Shown: piece after piece, positions 1 through 8,989 of the stretch | Layout of the letters: every line of letters starts with the position of its first letter | Position numbering within the stretch: the stretch's first letter is position 1 | Made by a program: the position numbers and the translations under genes | From: a virus | IMG/VR virus record: IMGVR_UViG_3300027749_000096 | Span: 1 to 64,000 of that record | Length of the DNA stretch: 64,000 nucleotides | Direction: 5' to 3' (one strand) | The notes under the pieces: model-generated | What the model was told of the DNA's origin: nothing | The model's input: only the letters and a program-made list of their open reading frames with translations | The model's database searches: none

Positions 1-384
1 ACTAGAGCTACATAAATATTTTCTTTGACCACTTAATAGTGTACCTTCTATAGGAATTCCATCACATGGAACATGTTCATATCCTTGTGAACTTTCTGTA
101 TTATTAATTAACAAATAACATAGACAATCAATAGGAATGGTTGTAGTACAATCAATAAGATTTAAGCTAGTATAAATAATGTTCATTATTTCAGTAACTG
201 TCATACCACTTATAATACCTGCACAATCATAATGATTTCCATTATAAATTATACAATCTGTTTCTATAGTTTGGTTACAGGGTTGTGTAGCAGGACATTG
301 TGTTGTAGTGCATACTACGGCAGTTCCTGTTGAACAGCAACAAGGAATTTTATTATCATATTTAGCATTACAATTACAAGACAT
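1..384 (-). CDS. Cys/Thr-rich fibre-family protein, C-terminus cut by window edge
   Basis: The frame is open for 128 codons from an ATG at 382-384 (minus strand) to the left edge, with no stop, so the gene continues outside the window. The start MSCNCNAKYD and the later motif DCIIYNGNHYDC followed by a short helix-like stretch (VTEIMNIIYTSL) match the N-terminal pattern of the next three genes, so it is the fourth member of a tandem paralogous family. Its place at the end of the virion operon suggests a tail fibre or host-recognition component. The function is inferred from position and paralogy only. Confidence 0.75.
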   Translation of the reverse strand, partial: MSCNCNAKYDNKIPCCCSTGTAVVCTTTQCPATQPCNQTIETDCIIYNGNHYDCAGIISGMTVTEIMNIIYTSLNLIDCTTTIPIDCLCYLLINNTESSQGYEHVPCDGIPIEGTLLSGQRKYLCSSS

Positions 385-401
385 ATTTTATATTTTTATT
401 T

Positions 402-1577
402 TTAACACCATGTTCCTATAATATTAATAATAGCTATAGCACCATTACCTCCAGTATATGTAACTCCAGGAGAAGATTTATAAGAATATATAGTTAAAGG
501 AAAATTTACTCCATCTTGTGACCAACGTTGTCCATCACAAGCAATCCAACTAACCCTACAAGTATCTCCTGGGTCTGGTGTAAATATACCTTTATAACAA
601 TTACAATCTACAGGAGCAACTGTTGTAGTTGTTGATGTAGTTGTTGATGTACTTGTTGTTGAAGTTGTTGATGTAGTACTACTAGTTGTAGTAGGATTAG
701 GGAATGGTGCTCTTGTAGTAGTTGTAGTTGAAGTACAATTTGAAGAACAAAGACCTAAATCAGTTACACTAACATTATTAGTATCATAATTAATTAATCC
801 TTTTGTACAGATATTTTTAGTAGTATTAGGAGCAATAGATCCAGAACTAGTATTATTAGTATTACAATCTTTATATGTAAAAGATGAAACTGATGGTGAC
901 ATTCCAGCATCATAATATAAACTTAAACATTTACAAGGTAGAGTTGTAGTAGTAGATGTAGTTGGAGATATAGTAGTTGTAGTGGTTGTACTAGTGGTGG
1001 TTATAGGAGCACAAGCTCCACTTAAAGAACTTAATATAATATAAGTTGAATTAACAATAATCCAAGAAGATGGATTTATAGGTAAAGAAAAAGGAAGTTC
1101 TAAAATAGCATATACTGTATTAATACTACCTAACTGATCAGAAAATTGCCATATATTTGAAACAGAGTTCCAATAAACATATCCTATTAAATTTGTACAA
1201 TTGTTAATTTGTATTTTATAATAAGGTTTACCATTCCATAACTCTGAAGATGCAATAGATAAACAAGATTCTGTAATATCACCTCCATCATAATTAATTG
1301 TAAAACAAATATTTCTATCAATACAATCTGTTAAATTAGAAGCAATAATATTTATAATATCAGATAAAGAATCATTAGTTTTTAATCCATAACATGAAAT
1401 ATTTGGTCCTTTATATAAAATACAATCAGCATTATATAACTCATCACAAGGCTCACCTATACAAGGAGTTGTAGTTGTAGTGGTTATATTGTTAGTTGTA
1501 CTACAGCAGCTAGATGGAACAGTGTTACATCCACAGTCATAATTACAACCACAACCACAATTTGATGAATAATGCAT
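402..1577 (-). CDS. Cys/Thr-rich fibre-like protein with poly-Thr linkers
   Basis: This 391-residue protein starts with a Cys/Gly-rich segment (CGCGCNYDCGC). It then has the family motif DCILYKGPNISC near residue 50 and three threonine-rich linkers (about residues 28-37, 195-212 and 283-326) that separate Cys-containing globular segments. The alternation of linkers and small domains suggests an extended virion-surface fibre or adhesin. No catalytic motif is visible. The gene ends 17 bp before the start of the next family member downstream (384) and begins 13 bp after the end of the one at 1591. The Thr tracts come from ACT/ACA-rich repeats that could expand or shrink by slippage. The fibre role is inferred. 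Confidence 0.8.
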   Translation of the reverse strand: MHYSSNCGCGCNYDCGCNTVPSSCCSTTNNITTTTTTPCIGEPCDELYNADCILYKGPNISCYGLKTNDSLSDIINIIASNLTDCIDRNICFTINYDGGDITESCLSIASSELWNGKPYYKIQINNCTNLIGYVYWNSVSNIWQFSDQLGSINTVYAILELPFSLPINPSSWIIVNSTYIILSSLSGACAPITTTSTTTTTTISPTTSTTTTLPCKCLSLYYDAGMSPSVSSFTYKDCNTNNTSSGSIAPNTTKNICTKGLINYDTNNVSVTDLGLCSSNCTSTTTTTRAPFPNPTTTSSTTSTTSTTSTSTTTSTTTTVAPVDCNCYKGIFTPDPGDTCRVSWIACDGQRWSQDGVNFPLTIYSYKSSPGVTYTGGNGAIAIINIIGTWC

Positions 1578-1590
1578 TTTTTATTTAATA

Positions 1591-2079
1591 TTAAATGTTA
1601 AAATCAGTATAAGGACAGCTAAGATTAACAGATTGTAATCTTACAGTAGCTGTACCAACTGGTAATGTAATAGAATAACCTGGAGTAGTAAAAGCAGATT
1701 TAATTACATTTTGATCTCCATTTGTTATATTTCCCACTCCATCAATATAAAAAATATTATAAGGTCCTATATCAGGTCCAGAACTAAGTATTATTAATTT
1801 ATAAATATAACCATCTTCTTGATTAAGTTCACCAATTATATTACAACAATATGTTAAAGGAAATAATATATCTAATACTTTTAAAATCATACCACTTAAA
1901 GGATCTAAGTGAGTAATGTCAGAACATGTATGAGTTTCTCCTGAATATAAAACACAATCCAAATTAATCTTTTCTGGACACGGATCTGGAGGAACACATG
2001 TTGTTAGACATGTAACTCCAGGAGGTGTACAGAATGCACACGGTTCACAAAGAGGATTAGTTTTACAAGTACAAGACAT
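1591..2079 (-). CDS. Short Cys-rich fibre-family protein
   Basis: This 162-residue member of the tandem family starts MSCTCKTNPLCEPC and carries the motif DCVLYSGETHTC followed by LSGMILKVLDILF, matching the conserved N-terminal block of its neighbours. It lacks Thr linkers, so it is mostly the N-terminal domain plus one short beta-rich domain. Many Cys residues (CxC, CxxC, CC) suggest disulfide or metal stabilisation. It may be a truncated paralogue or a short adaptor that mounts longer fibres. It is unrecognised beyond the family. Confidence 0.75.
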   Translation of the reverse strand: MSCTCKTNPLCEPCAFCTPPGVTCLTTCVPPDPCPEKINLDCVLYSGETHTCSDITHLDPLSGMILKVLDILFPLTYCCNIIGELNQEDGYIYKLIILSSGPDIGPYNIFYIDGVGNITNGDQNVIKSAFTTPGYSITLPVGTATVRLQSVNLSCPYTDFNI

Positions 2080-2098
2080 ATTAGTTAATTAGTTTTTA

Positions 2099-3673
2099 TT
2101 ATGGAGCAAAACATTCAGTAGCTGTAATTGTAGTATATGAACCTGATGTTAAAGGTATAGCAGAAGAACTTCCTGTAACAAATTTATATAGTTGTGGTAT
2201 AGTTCCTGGTTTAACACATATTGGATCTGGACTAGTAGTATTAATTGCAGTAACAGTAAAATCAGGACTATCACATAAATAATATTGTACATATACTATA
2301 TTACCAACAGCTGTTTCTAAATCATATGAATTTATAGTTATGTTATATAAAAAACATCTAGCAACTGTAGTTGTAGTGGTAGTAGTTGGAGTAATAGGAG
2401 GACGAACTATAGAAACTGTTTTACTACAAGTTCCAGCATCATTCATTATACAACCTGTCACTGTAATAGTCCATGGTAAAGTACCATCTAAAGTTGCTCC
2501 TGTTATTTCAAAAGTAACTCCTCCACTAGCTGTACTAGCATAAATTAAACTAAAATTATTACTAGTACTACTGTTATATACATTTCCATTAGGGTCTTCA
2601 ATTCTTACAGAAGAAAGAATAGGACAATCAATGTATCCAGCACCTTCTGGTATGTAAGTTAGCATAGGATCATTAAATTGTAATGTTATATAATCTGTAC
2701 TTGCAGAACTTACTGTAAATCCTAATAAAAAAGAAGAACATCTATTACCTCCACAACAAGATTTTAAATCATTAATTACACCTCTCATATCACACACTGT
2801 AATCCATAAGTTCTGCATTGATTGAGCAACAGTATTAATAGTGTTATTCCAACCAGCAATACTAGACATTGTACCTGATTGACTTAGTGCATTTAAAGCC
2901 CCTAAGTTAGCACATTGAGAACCAGCAGCAGATAATAATTGAGTATTAGTTCCTAAAGTATATCTAAGGTTACAATATTCAACATCTAATGAAGCAACAA
3001 CATCATCTATTTGAGTAATTCTACCTCCCACTATACTTCCATATGTACAATTGGGTATAATTGTTGGAGCTACATAACAACAAGGAGCATCTTCTAATGC
3101 TGTAACTCTTCCATCAAGATCACTAAGTTGACTTGTATGTTCTTCCACTGTAGCTTTTAATGCACAAAATGCATTAGCTAAATTAATTACATAAGGAGTT
3201 AATGGAAGTGTTGTTACAAGCTGTTCTGTAAAAGGATCATTATATTGTAAACAAGCAGGTAAATCTAAAATAGGTTCAGAAGAACCACCAGGTCTTCCTG
3301 CAGTATTACCTGTTGTACTACCACCAGTACTAGTTGCTAAATTATTAATAGCTGTAGTAAGCTCCTCATATGTACAACATATTTTATTTATAATAAGTTG
3401 TAATACAGCAGCTGTTGTTATTTCAGGTGCAGCAGTGGTAGAGCATAATTGTAATAAACAATCAAGTTGTAAAAGAGAAACACCATTAGGTTCAGTGAGA
3501 GCTGTGGTTGTTTGTATGCTACAAAGTTCTACAGCTAGTTTATAAACTATATCAGATACACTATCTCCTTTACATAAGTTAATACATGAGATATTAGGTC
3601 CCTGCCATATCACACAATTAGATGATATAGGAGAACAGTTTTCTTTATCTGAACTTGATTGATATGGTTTCAT
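2099..3673 (-). CDS. Large Cys-containing fibre-family protein
   Basis: This 524-residue protein carries the family motif NCVIWQGPNISC near residue 20 and the block GDSVSDIVYKLAVEL after it. It continues with a long helical/coiled middle (about residues 60-310, including a heptad-like stretch around LSDLDGRVTALED). A beta-rich domain and a Thr7 linker (near residue 430) precede a C-terminal domain with four Cys. The layout (conserved mount, coiled stalk, linker, distal domain) fits a trimeric tail fibre. It is the largest of four tandem paralogues at the end of the virion operon. The role is inferred. Confidence 0.75.
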   Translation of the reverse strand: MKPYQSSSDKENCSPISSNCVIWQGPNISCINLCKGDSVSDIVYKLAVELCSIQTTTALTEPNGVSLLQLDCLLQLCSTTAAPEITTAAVLQLIINKICCTYEELTTAINNLATSTGGSTTGNTAGRPGGSSEPILDLPACLQYNDPFTEQLVTTLPLTPYVINLANAFCALKATVEEHTSQLSDLDGRVTALEDAPCCYVAPTIIPNCTYGSIVGGRITQIDDVVASLDVEYCNLRYTLGTNTQLLSAAGSQCANLGALNALSQSGTMSSIAGWNNTINTVAQSMQNLWITVCDMRGVINDLKSCCGGNRCSSFLLGFTVSSASTDYITLQFNDPMLTYIPEGAGYIDCPILSSVRIEDPNGNVYNSSTSNNFSLIYASTASGGVTFEITGATLDGTLPWTITVTGCIMNDAGTCSKTVSIVRPPITPTTTTTTTVARCFLYNITINSYDLETAVGNIVYVQYYLCDSPDFTVTAINTTSPDPICVKPGTIPQLYKFVTGSSSAIPLTSGSYTTITATECFAP

Positions 3674-3679
3674 ATTATA

Positions 3680-3841
3680 TTAAGGGTTTATTTCTTCTAC
3701 TATTGGTTTTTCTTCAACAGCTTTTTTCTGTTCTTGAATTTTTGAATTTAAAAAATTTAACAAAGGAAGCCCGTGTTTTACAGGAAGTTCTTGAATGTAA
3801 TTGTTTAATTCATTTAGATCTTTTTCATTAAGTGTTAACAT
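3680..3841 (-). CDS. Small charged protein, unknown
   Basis: A 53-residue ORF (MLTLNEKDLNELNNYIQELP...) starts at 3841 and ends 6 bp before the next start at 3673. It is acidic/helical with a Glu/Lys-rich tail and no recognisable motif. It is the first gene after the promoter-like motif at 3871-3885, which supports it as a real leader gene for the fibre cluster. Confidence 0.6.
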   Translation of the reverse strand: MLTLNEKDLNELNNYIQELPVKHGLPLLNFLNSKIQEQKKAVEEKPIVEEINP

Positions 3842-3870
3842 AACTTTAGTTGGTTTTTAATTATTAAATG

Positions 3871-3885
3871 TATAATATAATATAC
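3871..3885 (-). promoter_or_regulatory. Candidate late promoter motif, copy 1
   Basis: On the minus strand this reads GTATATTATATTATA and lies 30 bp upstream of the start at 3841. An identical 15-mer occurs at 57716-57730 and near copies at 8900, 11070, 21058 and 31988, all upstream of minus-strand genes. Confidence 0.5.
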
Positions 3886-3918
3886 GTTATTATTTTATTA
3901 TTTCAAAATTAGAAAATT

Positions 3919-4143
3919 TTAATTATTTATTTTAGATACATATGCTGCTATCTCAGATTGTCTCTGTGCATCCACTTCAAAACCTGTCATTGAGTTATTA
4001 CTTATAACAACAATATCTTTAGAAAAATCAGGTGCTATCCCATCTGTAGGATGTAAAGCTAAAGTTATTGTAACTGAGTAATTACCATTTTCATCAGAAG
4101 ATGTTTCAATACTATAATCATATTTTATTAATTCGTATTTCAT
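3919..4143 (-). CDS. Small protein next to tail fibre, unknown
   Basis: This 74-residue protein (MKYELIKYDYSIETSSDENG...) has a predicted beta-rich N-terminal two thirds and a short C-terminal helix. It has no transmembrane segment or Cys. It starts 11 bp downstream of the fibre gene stop at 4155, so it is co-transcribed with it. A fibre chaperone or small tail protein is possible, but nothing in the sequence decides this. Confidence 0.65.
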   Translation of the reverse strand: MKYELIKYDYSIETSSDENGNYSVTITLALHPTDGIAPDFSKDIVVISNNSMTGFEVDAQRQSEIAAYVSKINN

Positions 4144-4154
4144 ATTTATTTATT

Positions 4155-7100
4155 TTATTGTACTAAAAGCCAATCAAACGCAACTGTACCTGTTAATCCT
4201 GTTAAAAAAGTAACTGTAAAAGTTGTTGTTGTTTTAGATGTCACATATAATACTGCTGCTGTTAAAGCATTAGTAGGAGTTATTAAAACTTGATAAGTTG
4301 AATTGGGTTGAGTACCTCCAAATGTAACAGTAAAAGCTGTTGTTGCAGTTCCTGTTGCACTAAAACTACCACTATATCCTTTTAAAGCATTTTGTCTAGT
4401 TCCATTAGCTGTACAATAAAAATTATTTCCATCAAATTCAATAGCTCCATTTTCAACAACAGTTAAATTTGTACCACTTGTAAATTTTAAAGGAGCTGTA
4501 TTTGCAGTAGCAGTACCAGCTTTAATATGTACTAATGCAGTAATAGTAGTTAATCCAAAACCTGTTTTACCTGATGTAGAATTAAAAACATTATCTCCAA
4601 CAGTATTTTCAAAAGCTCTATGTGTAAACCCACTTGTCAATCCTGTTACATCAGGTGCATAATAAATTCCTCTAAAAAATACACCTGTAGCAGCATCTTT
4701 AGTTAAAGTTGGTCTTAAATCAATAACTCTAGCATCCCCTGTAGATTGTGTTGAAATAGCAGAGGTTGTACCTATAATTGAAGCAATACCAACAGCCCCA
4801 AATTGAGCATTAAAATTAAATTTTATACCTGTATTAGCACTTGTTCCATTTGTAAAAACTAAAGTTGTTCCAATTGATGATAAATTTGTTACTCTAACAT
4901 CAGCACCTGCAACTATACTTATTCTATTATTGGTTGTTGTAATAGAACATCCACCTGTTGCTCCATTAGTTATCATTGTAGCTGCATCTATAGCTAATGT
5001 ACCTGTTGTTCTTACTGCACCATTAATATCTAATTTATATGTAGCACTAGGAACATTACCTATTCCAACGTTACCACTAGTTGAACATAAATATACATCC
5101 CCTGTTGTATTTTCCCAAGCTCTATGAGTAGTATTTGTTAAACTTGTTAATGTAGGAGCATAATAAACACCTCTTGCTATAATACCTGTTTGAGTTCCTG
5201 TAAAATTATAGGTTGGAGATAACCATAATGTATTACCTGATACACTAGCAATATTACCATCTGTGAATCCCCCATATACTCTCATTACAGAAAATGAAGT
5301 ACTTGTTAATGCAGCAGTACTTGATGTTCCTGTATAGCTTCTAAACTGAAACATATCAGTAGCATTACTTAATGATGAACCTTGAAACTGAACAGTTCTA
5401 TCTACTCCTGTTACTGTAATACCTTGTCCTGTAGTACTTGCATTACCACTTGTTAATATCTCAAAATTTCCAAATCTATGTCCATTTGCTGTTGCTGTAA
5501 TACTACCATTAAAAGTTTTAGCTCCTGCAAAAGTTTGAGCTGATATATTTACAAATCCTCTAACTGAAGCACTTGCATCAGGAATAGTTAATACACCTGC
5601 ATTAGATAGAGCAAATGCTCCTGTAGCTGAGTCAAGAGTTAGTGCTACTCCTGTAGCTACACCACTACCATTACCTACAAATATATTTGTACTTGCAAGA
5701 GATGAAGTACCTGCTCCAATAGCTGTTCTAAAATCAGATGCATTTAAAGTAGAAACTGTATTATCAGCATTTATTCTTGGGAAAGTTATTGCTGATGGAT
5801 TAGTAAGAGTAAAGAAATTATCACCAACTGTTGTAGAACCTAAATTAGTTCTTGCTCCTGCTGCTGTTGTTGCTCCTGTACCACCATATAAAATACCTAT
5901 GGCACTACCATTCCAAGTTCCTCCTGTAAATGAACCAACATAACTAAAAGTATTTGTTGACCAACTAACATTTGAAGGTGCTTGAAAATGGGCATCCCAA
6001 CTTCCAGCAGCTATTGAATTATCTATTAAAGTTAATACTAAGTATCCTCCTGATGGAATAGATTTTACTAAAGTATTAGAATTATTATTTACAAGTATTG
6101 CTCCACTACTTTGATTATTATTAAAATCATATACTGCTCCATTTGGTAAAGTGGTAGCATCTGGTAGTTTAATTGTTTGTCCACCACTTCCTGTGACTAA
6201 ATAAGATGGAGTAGAATTAACTGTTAAAGTTATTAATGTACCTGAAGCAACAACTGAAGTAAATCCATCAAAAAAGTTATTAGCTAATACATTATTTGTA
6301 CCATAAGTACTATAAGGAACGTATCCTGATAAACTAATAGTATTAGTTAATATACCTGCACTTAAACTTAATCCTGTACCAATAGATATTTCTTCCATCA
6401 CACCTACACCTGCTGTACTTCTACCAATAAGTTTATTAGTAGCCATTGAAGTGGAAATAACAGGAGTGTTACCACCACTAGATGTAATAGGACTTGTAGC
6501 TGTAACAGCAGTGACAGCAGAAGTTAAATATGTAGGAGTAAAATATTCTAAAGCTGTTGCTCCAGAGTTTACTCTAATAAGTTGATTAGCAGTACCTAAA
6601 GCAGTTAAATTTGTTCCTCCTTTAGAAATACCTAATGTTCCTCCAATATTATTTAAAGATAGATTAGCTTCATTAACATCAATACTGAATGCTTGTAAAG
6701 CTGCCCCAGTTGGTGTTCCTGCTAATGTAATTTTAGTAGAAGCTGCTGTAACATTTGAAGGAATTACTGTAGGAATAGAAAGAGTTATACTACCATCTGT
6801 CCCAGCAAATACACCATTAACTGATAAAGCTAATGTACCATCAGCATTTGGAAATTTATGAAGTCTTGAAGCAGTTAAAAGATCTGTTCCAAGTCTTTCC
6901 ATAATAGTACCATCTTTTGAAAATACTGTTTGACCATCAGCTGTTGCTGTAGTATTAGCTCCAAAAAAATTTACATAAGAAAATATATTACCTTGGATAG
7001 TAGAAGAATTATATCCTGCATTTTCTCCAAGAGCATTTACAAAAGAACCTGTATTTTGATCTAAAGCATGATCTCCTATAGCAACAATAGCAGATCCAGT

Positions 7101-7532
7101 ATTTTGTAATGCTGCTTGATAACCTATTGCTTTTACATCATATCCTGTACTTAATCCTGCTGCATTAGTACCTATTGCTACTGTAGTGTCTTCAATTAAC
7201 ACAGAAGGTCCATCTCCAATTTTAATAAAATTATCATTACCATGAAAAGGAACATTATTTATTATAATATCATTAGTAGTATTACTTCCTATATCTGTTA
7301 CCTGTTGTAAATTTGGTATAGTTCCTCCTCCACCACTTGCTACCCAATTACTTCCATCCCAAAAATATTGTACATCCTCATCTGTATCATAACATACATA
7401 TCCTTGGTCAGCAGCAGTTAAACTACCACCAACAGTAGTTCTATCAGCTGTAGATAGAGGGTTTAATAAAAGATTAATTATCTTATTATTTCCTATATCA
7501 AGAGTATGTAGATATTTTTTTATTTCTGCCAT
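4155..7532 (-). CDS. Large tail fibre protein (1125 aa)
   Basis: The protein starts MAEIKKYLHTLDIGNNKIINL and has an early segment (AADQGYVCYDTDEDVQYFWDGSNWV, residues about 40-65) of the kind found at fibre bases. The rest is long, low-charge and Thr/Ser/Gly/Asn-rich with recurring patterns such as GGT.L..LG, TG...T, GNVGIG and repeated RGVYYAP/RGIYYAP blocks around residues 790 and 970. A 25-residue-scale duplication is visible: GIIARGVYYAPTLTSLTN.THRAWENT and FRGIYYAPDVTGLTSGFTHRAFENT. This is typical of a trimeric beta-helical phage fibre. Its start overlaps the stop of the upstream gene in a TAATG junction, which implies translational coupling. Receptor binding is inferred. Confidence 0.85.
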   Translation of the reverse strand: MAEIKKYLHTLDIGNNKIINLLLNPLSTADRTTVGGSLTAADQGYVCYDTDEDVQYFWDGSNWVASGGGGTIPNLQQVTDIGSNTTNDIIINNVPFHGNDNFIKIGDGPSVLIEDTTVAIGTNAAGLSTGYDVKAIGYQAALQNTGSAIVAIGDHALDQNTGSFVNALGENAGYNSSTIQGNIFSYVNFFGANTTATADGQTVFSKDGTIMERLGTDLLTASRLHKFPNADGTLALSVNGVFAGTDGSITLSIPTVIPSNVTAASTKITLAGTPTGAALQAFSIDVNEANLSLNNIGGTLGISKGGTNLTALGTANQLIRVNSGATALEYFTPTYLTSAVTAVTATSPITSSGGNTPVISTSMATNKLIGRSTAGVGVMEEISIGTGLSLSAGILTNTISLSGYVPYSTYGTNNVLANNFFDGFTSVVASGTLITLTVNSTPSYLVTGSGGQTIKLPDATTLPNGAVYDFNNNQSSGAILVNNNSNTLVKSIPSGGYLVLTLIDNSIAAGSWDAHFQAPSNVSWSTNTFSYVGSFTGGTWNGSAIGILYGGTGATTAAGARTNLGSTTVGDNFFTLTNPSAITFPRINADNTVSTLNASDFRTAIGAGTSSLASTNIFVGNGSGVATGVALTLDSATGAFALSNAGVLTIPDASASVRGFVNISAQTFAGAKTFNGSITATANGHRFGNFEILTSGNASTTGQGITVTGVDRTVQFQGSSLSNATDMFQFRSYTGTSSTAALTSTSFSVMRVYGGFTDGNIASVSGNTLWLSPTYNFTGTQTGIIARGVYYAPTLTSLTNTTHRAWENTTGDVYLCSTSGNVGIGNVPSATYKLDINGAVRTTGTLAIDAATMITNGATGGCSITTTNNRISIVAGADVRVTNLSSIGTTLVFTNGTSANTGIKFNFNAQFGAVGIASIIGTTSAISTQSTGDARVIDLRPTLTKDAATGVFFRGIYYAPDVTGLTSGFTHRAFENTVGDNVFNSTSGKTGFGLTTITALVHIKAGTATANTAPLKFTSGTNLTVVENGAIEFDGNNFYCTANGTRQNALKGYSGSFSATGTATTAFTVTFGGTQPNSTYQVLITPTNALTAAVLYVTSKTTTTFTVTFLTGLTGTVAFDWLLVQ

Positions 7533-8155
7533 TATGATAAGTGTGCTGTACCAGCTTGAGGAGTGCTGAAGGTTATACTAATAGTGTTTGTATTAACTAC
7601 GGCTAATGTACCACTGATGTCATGTCCATCACAATCTTCTGTCCAAACATTTGGAGTGTATCCTAAATTATGGTTAATATACCATACAGCTTGTGGATCA
7701 GAACAGTTTTGAGCATATGTAAATGAAGTACCATTATTAATAGTGATGGAAGGATTTACATTTATACGTGTAATACATCCTCCAGCATTCACTTCTATAA
7801 TATTAGCTGACCCATTATTATCTGCATAAGACATTCCTATAGAAGAAGGACCTCTATTACATCTTTGAATTTGGTACCTACTTGTATCCATCCAAGGTGG
7901 TTGATAATCACAACTCTCATCATGTGTAGGATAGTATACAGGCAGCCAACCCATTTGTTGAATAGATACTTCACATAGAGCCCCTCCATCATCAGTGTAC
8001 TGATAATTAACTAAGTCTTTACGGATTTCATCCATCCATAGTTTACCACTTTTTCTACAAGATTGAATACCATACTTCTGTCTACGAAATTCATCATAAA
8101 CAGAGTTAGCAAAATTTACTAAGTATTTTTCTCTTTGTGGTAATAAGTTTCTCAT
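7532..8155 (-). CDS. Tail fibre/baseplate-associated protein
   Basis: This 207-residue protein has a charged helical N-terminus (MRNLLPQREKYLVNFANSVYD) followed by aromatic and Cys-containing segments. The C-terminal domain (about residues 130-207) contains WYINHNLGYTPNVWTEDCDG, a motif commonly seen at the ends of phage fibre-attachment proteins (nHNLGyyP-like). It overlaps the fibre gene by a TAATG junction. I infer an adaptor linking the long fibre to the tail; the exact family is not recognised. Confidence 0.75.
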   Translation of the reverse strand: MRNLLPQREKYLVNFANSVYDEFRRQKYGIQSCRKSGKLWMDEIRKDLVNYQYTDDGGALCEVSIQQMGWLPVYYPTHDESCDYQPPWMDTSRYQIQRCNRGPSSIGMSYADNNGSANIIEVNAGGCITRINVNPSITINNGTSFTYAQNCSDPQAVWYINHNLGYTPNVWTEDCDGHDISGTLAVVNTNTISITFSTPQAGTAHLS

Positions 8156-8157
8156 TA

Positions 8158-8289
8158 TTAAGGTTTTTTAGCATTAGCCAGCTTTTGTTCATAAGCATTA
8201 ATACATGCTGAACAACATTGTTTCCCATCTGAAGCTGATCTTTTTTGACAACCACAACTAATTGGGGCATTACAATTTGGACAATTCAT
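8158..8289 (-). CDS. Small zinc-ribbon-like protein
   Basis: A 43-residue ORF starts MNCPNCNAPISCGCQ and later has CCSACINAY, giving CxxC, CxC and CCxxC arrangements compatible with one or two zinc sites. It ends 2 bp before the next start at 8155 and so lies snugly in the operon. Short Cys-rich proteins of this kind are frequent in tail gene clusters. Function unknown. Confidence 0.65.
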   Translation of the reverse strand: MNCPNCNAPISCGCQKRSASDGKQCCSACINAYEQKLANAKKP

Positions 8290-8315
8290 TTTATTTGGTT
8301 TTTTTTATGAATAAA

Positions 8316-8858
8316 TTAACAATAACTTCCGTATTTCTGTAATCTTGATTGAGCATACATAAGCAGTTCCATCCCTTCTTGTAAATCATTACATTGTTCC
8401 ACTTTAGCTTTAGCTGCATCAATATAAGATTTAATAAGTCTAAGTTCATTTAGCTGATCTTTTACATCAGGTTCTGGTTCACATGCTGCTAGTTCCACCT
8501 TACAAAGTTCATTATAATATTTATTTGTAATCATACAAACTCTAAGATAATGATATTGAACAAACACTTTATCATTTGGACTTACAGAATATCTTATAGT
8601 GTAGATACCATCAGGTAGACGTTCACTAATTGTACCACATCCAGCACTTTGTATACCAAGAGTACATCCGTTTAGAATAAGATTGAATCCTGATATAACA
8701 TCTATAGCCACTGGTTCATTAAAACCTGGGGATGTAATTTCTAATTTGTTACAAGTAACAGGCACATGAGGGTCATATATACTAGTATCTAGTACACGGA
8801 ACACTGAACAATTATTTGTATCTGGTACATCTAAACTTAACTGGTGTTTGTAAGCCAT
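8316..8858 (-). CDS. Virion structural protein, baseplate/tail candidate
   Basis: This 180-residue protein has a beta-rich N-terminal domain of about 115 residues (with VFVQYHYLRVC at its end) and a helical C-terminal part (VKDQLNELRLIKSYIDAAKAKVEQC). It lies just upstream of the fibre genes in the late operon and is the first gene after a terminator (8934-8969) and a promoter-like motif (about 8900). It is unrecognised by family; a tail or baseplate role is inferred from context. Confidence 0.7.
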   Translation of the reverse strand: MAYKHQLSLDVPDTNNCSVFRVLDTSIYDPHVPVTCNKLEITSPGFNEPVAIDVISGFNLILNGCTLGIQSAGCGTISERLPDGIYTIRYSVSPNDKVFVQYHYLRVCMITNKYYNELCKVELAACEPEPDVKDQLNELRLIKSYIDAAKAKVEQCNDLQEGMELLMYAQSRLQKYGSYC

Positions 8859-8899
8859 TTTATAAACTTTATAGATTTAAAGAGAAAGTATCTCCTCAA

Positions 8900-8910
8900 T
8901 AATAATATAC
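8900..8910 (-). promoter_or_regulatory. Candidate late promoter motif, partial copy
   Basis: On the minus strand this is GTATATTATTA, a shortened version of the 15-bp motif. It lies about 42 bp upstream of the start at 8858 and just downstream of the terminator at 8934-8969, the expected place for a promoter that restarts transcription. Confidence 0.35.
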
Positions 8911-8933
8911 TATTTTTTGAGCAGTTTTCAAAA

Positions 8934-8969
8934 TAAAAAAAGGGAGAGACATGAAGTCTTCTCCCTTTT
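8934..8969 (-). terminator. Rho-independent terminator after 8990-11020
   Basis: On the minus strand the stem GGGAG...CTCCC (with extra GAC/GTC pairing inside) is followed by seven T residues, starting 20 bp after the stop of the gene at 8990. A/T runs on both sides make it potentially bidirectional. Confidence 0.8.
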
Positions 8970-8989
8970 CGGTTTTAAGGATTATGATA

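Noticed and set aside
2340-2543. Plus-strand ORF of 67 codons
   Set aside because: It is the antisense of the Thr-rich fibre gene at 2099-3673; its Val repeats are the mirror of Thr codons.
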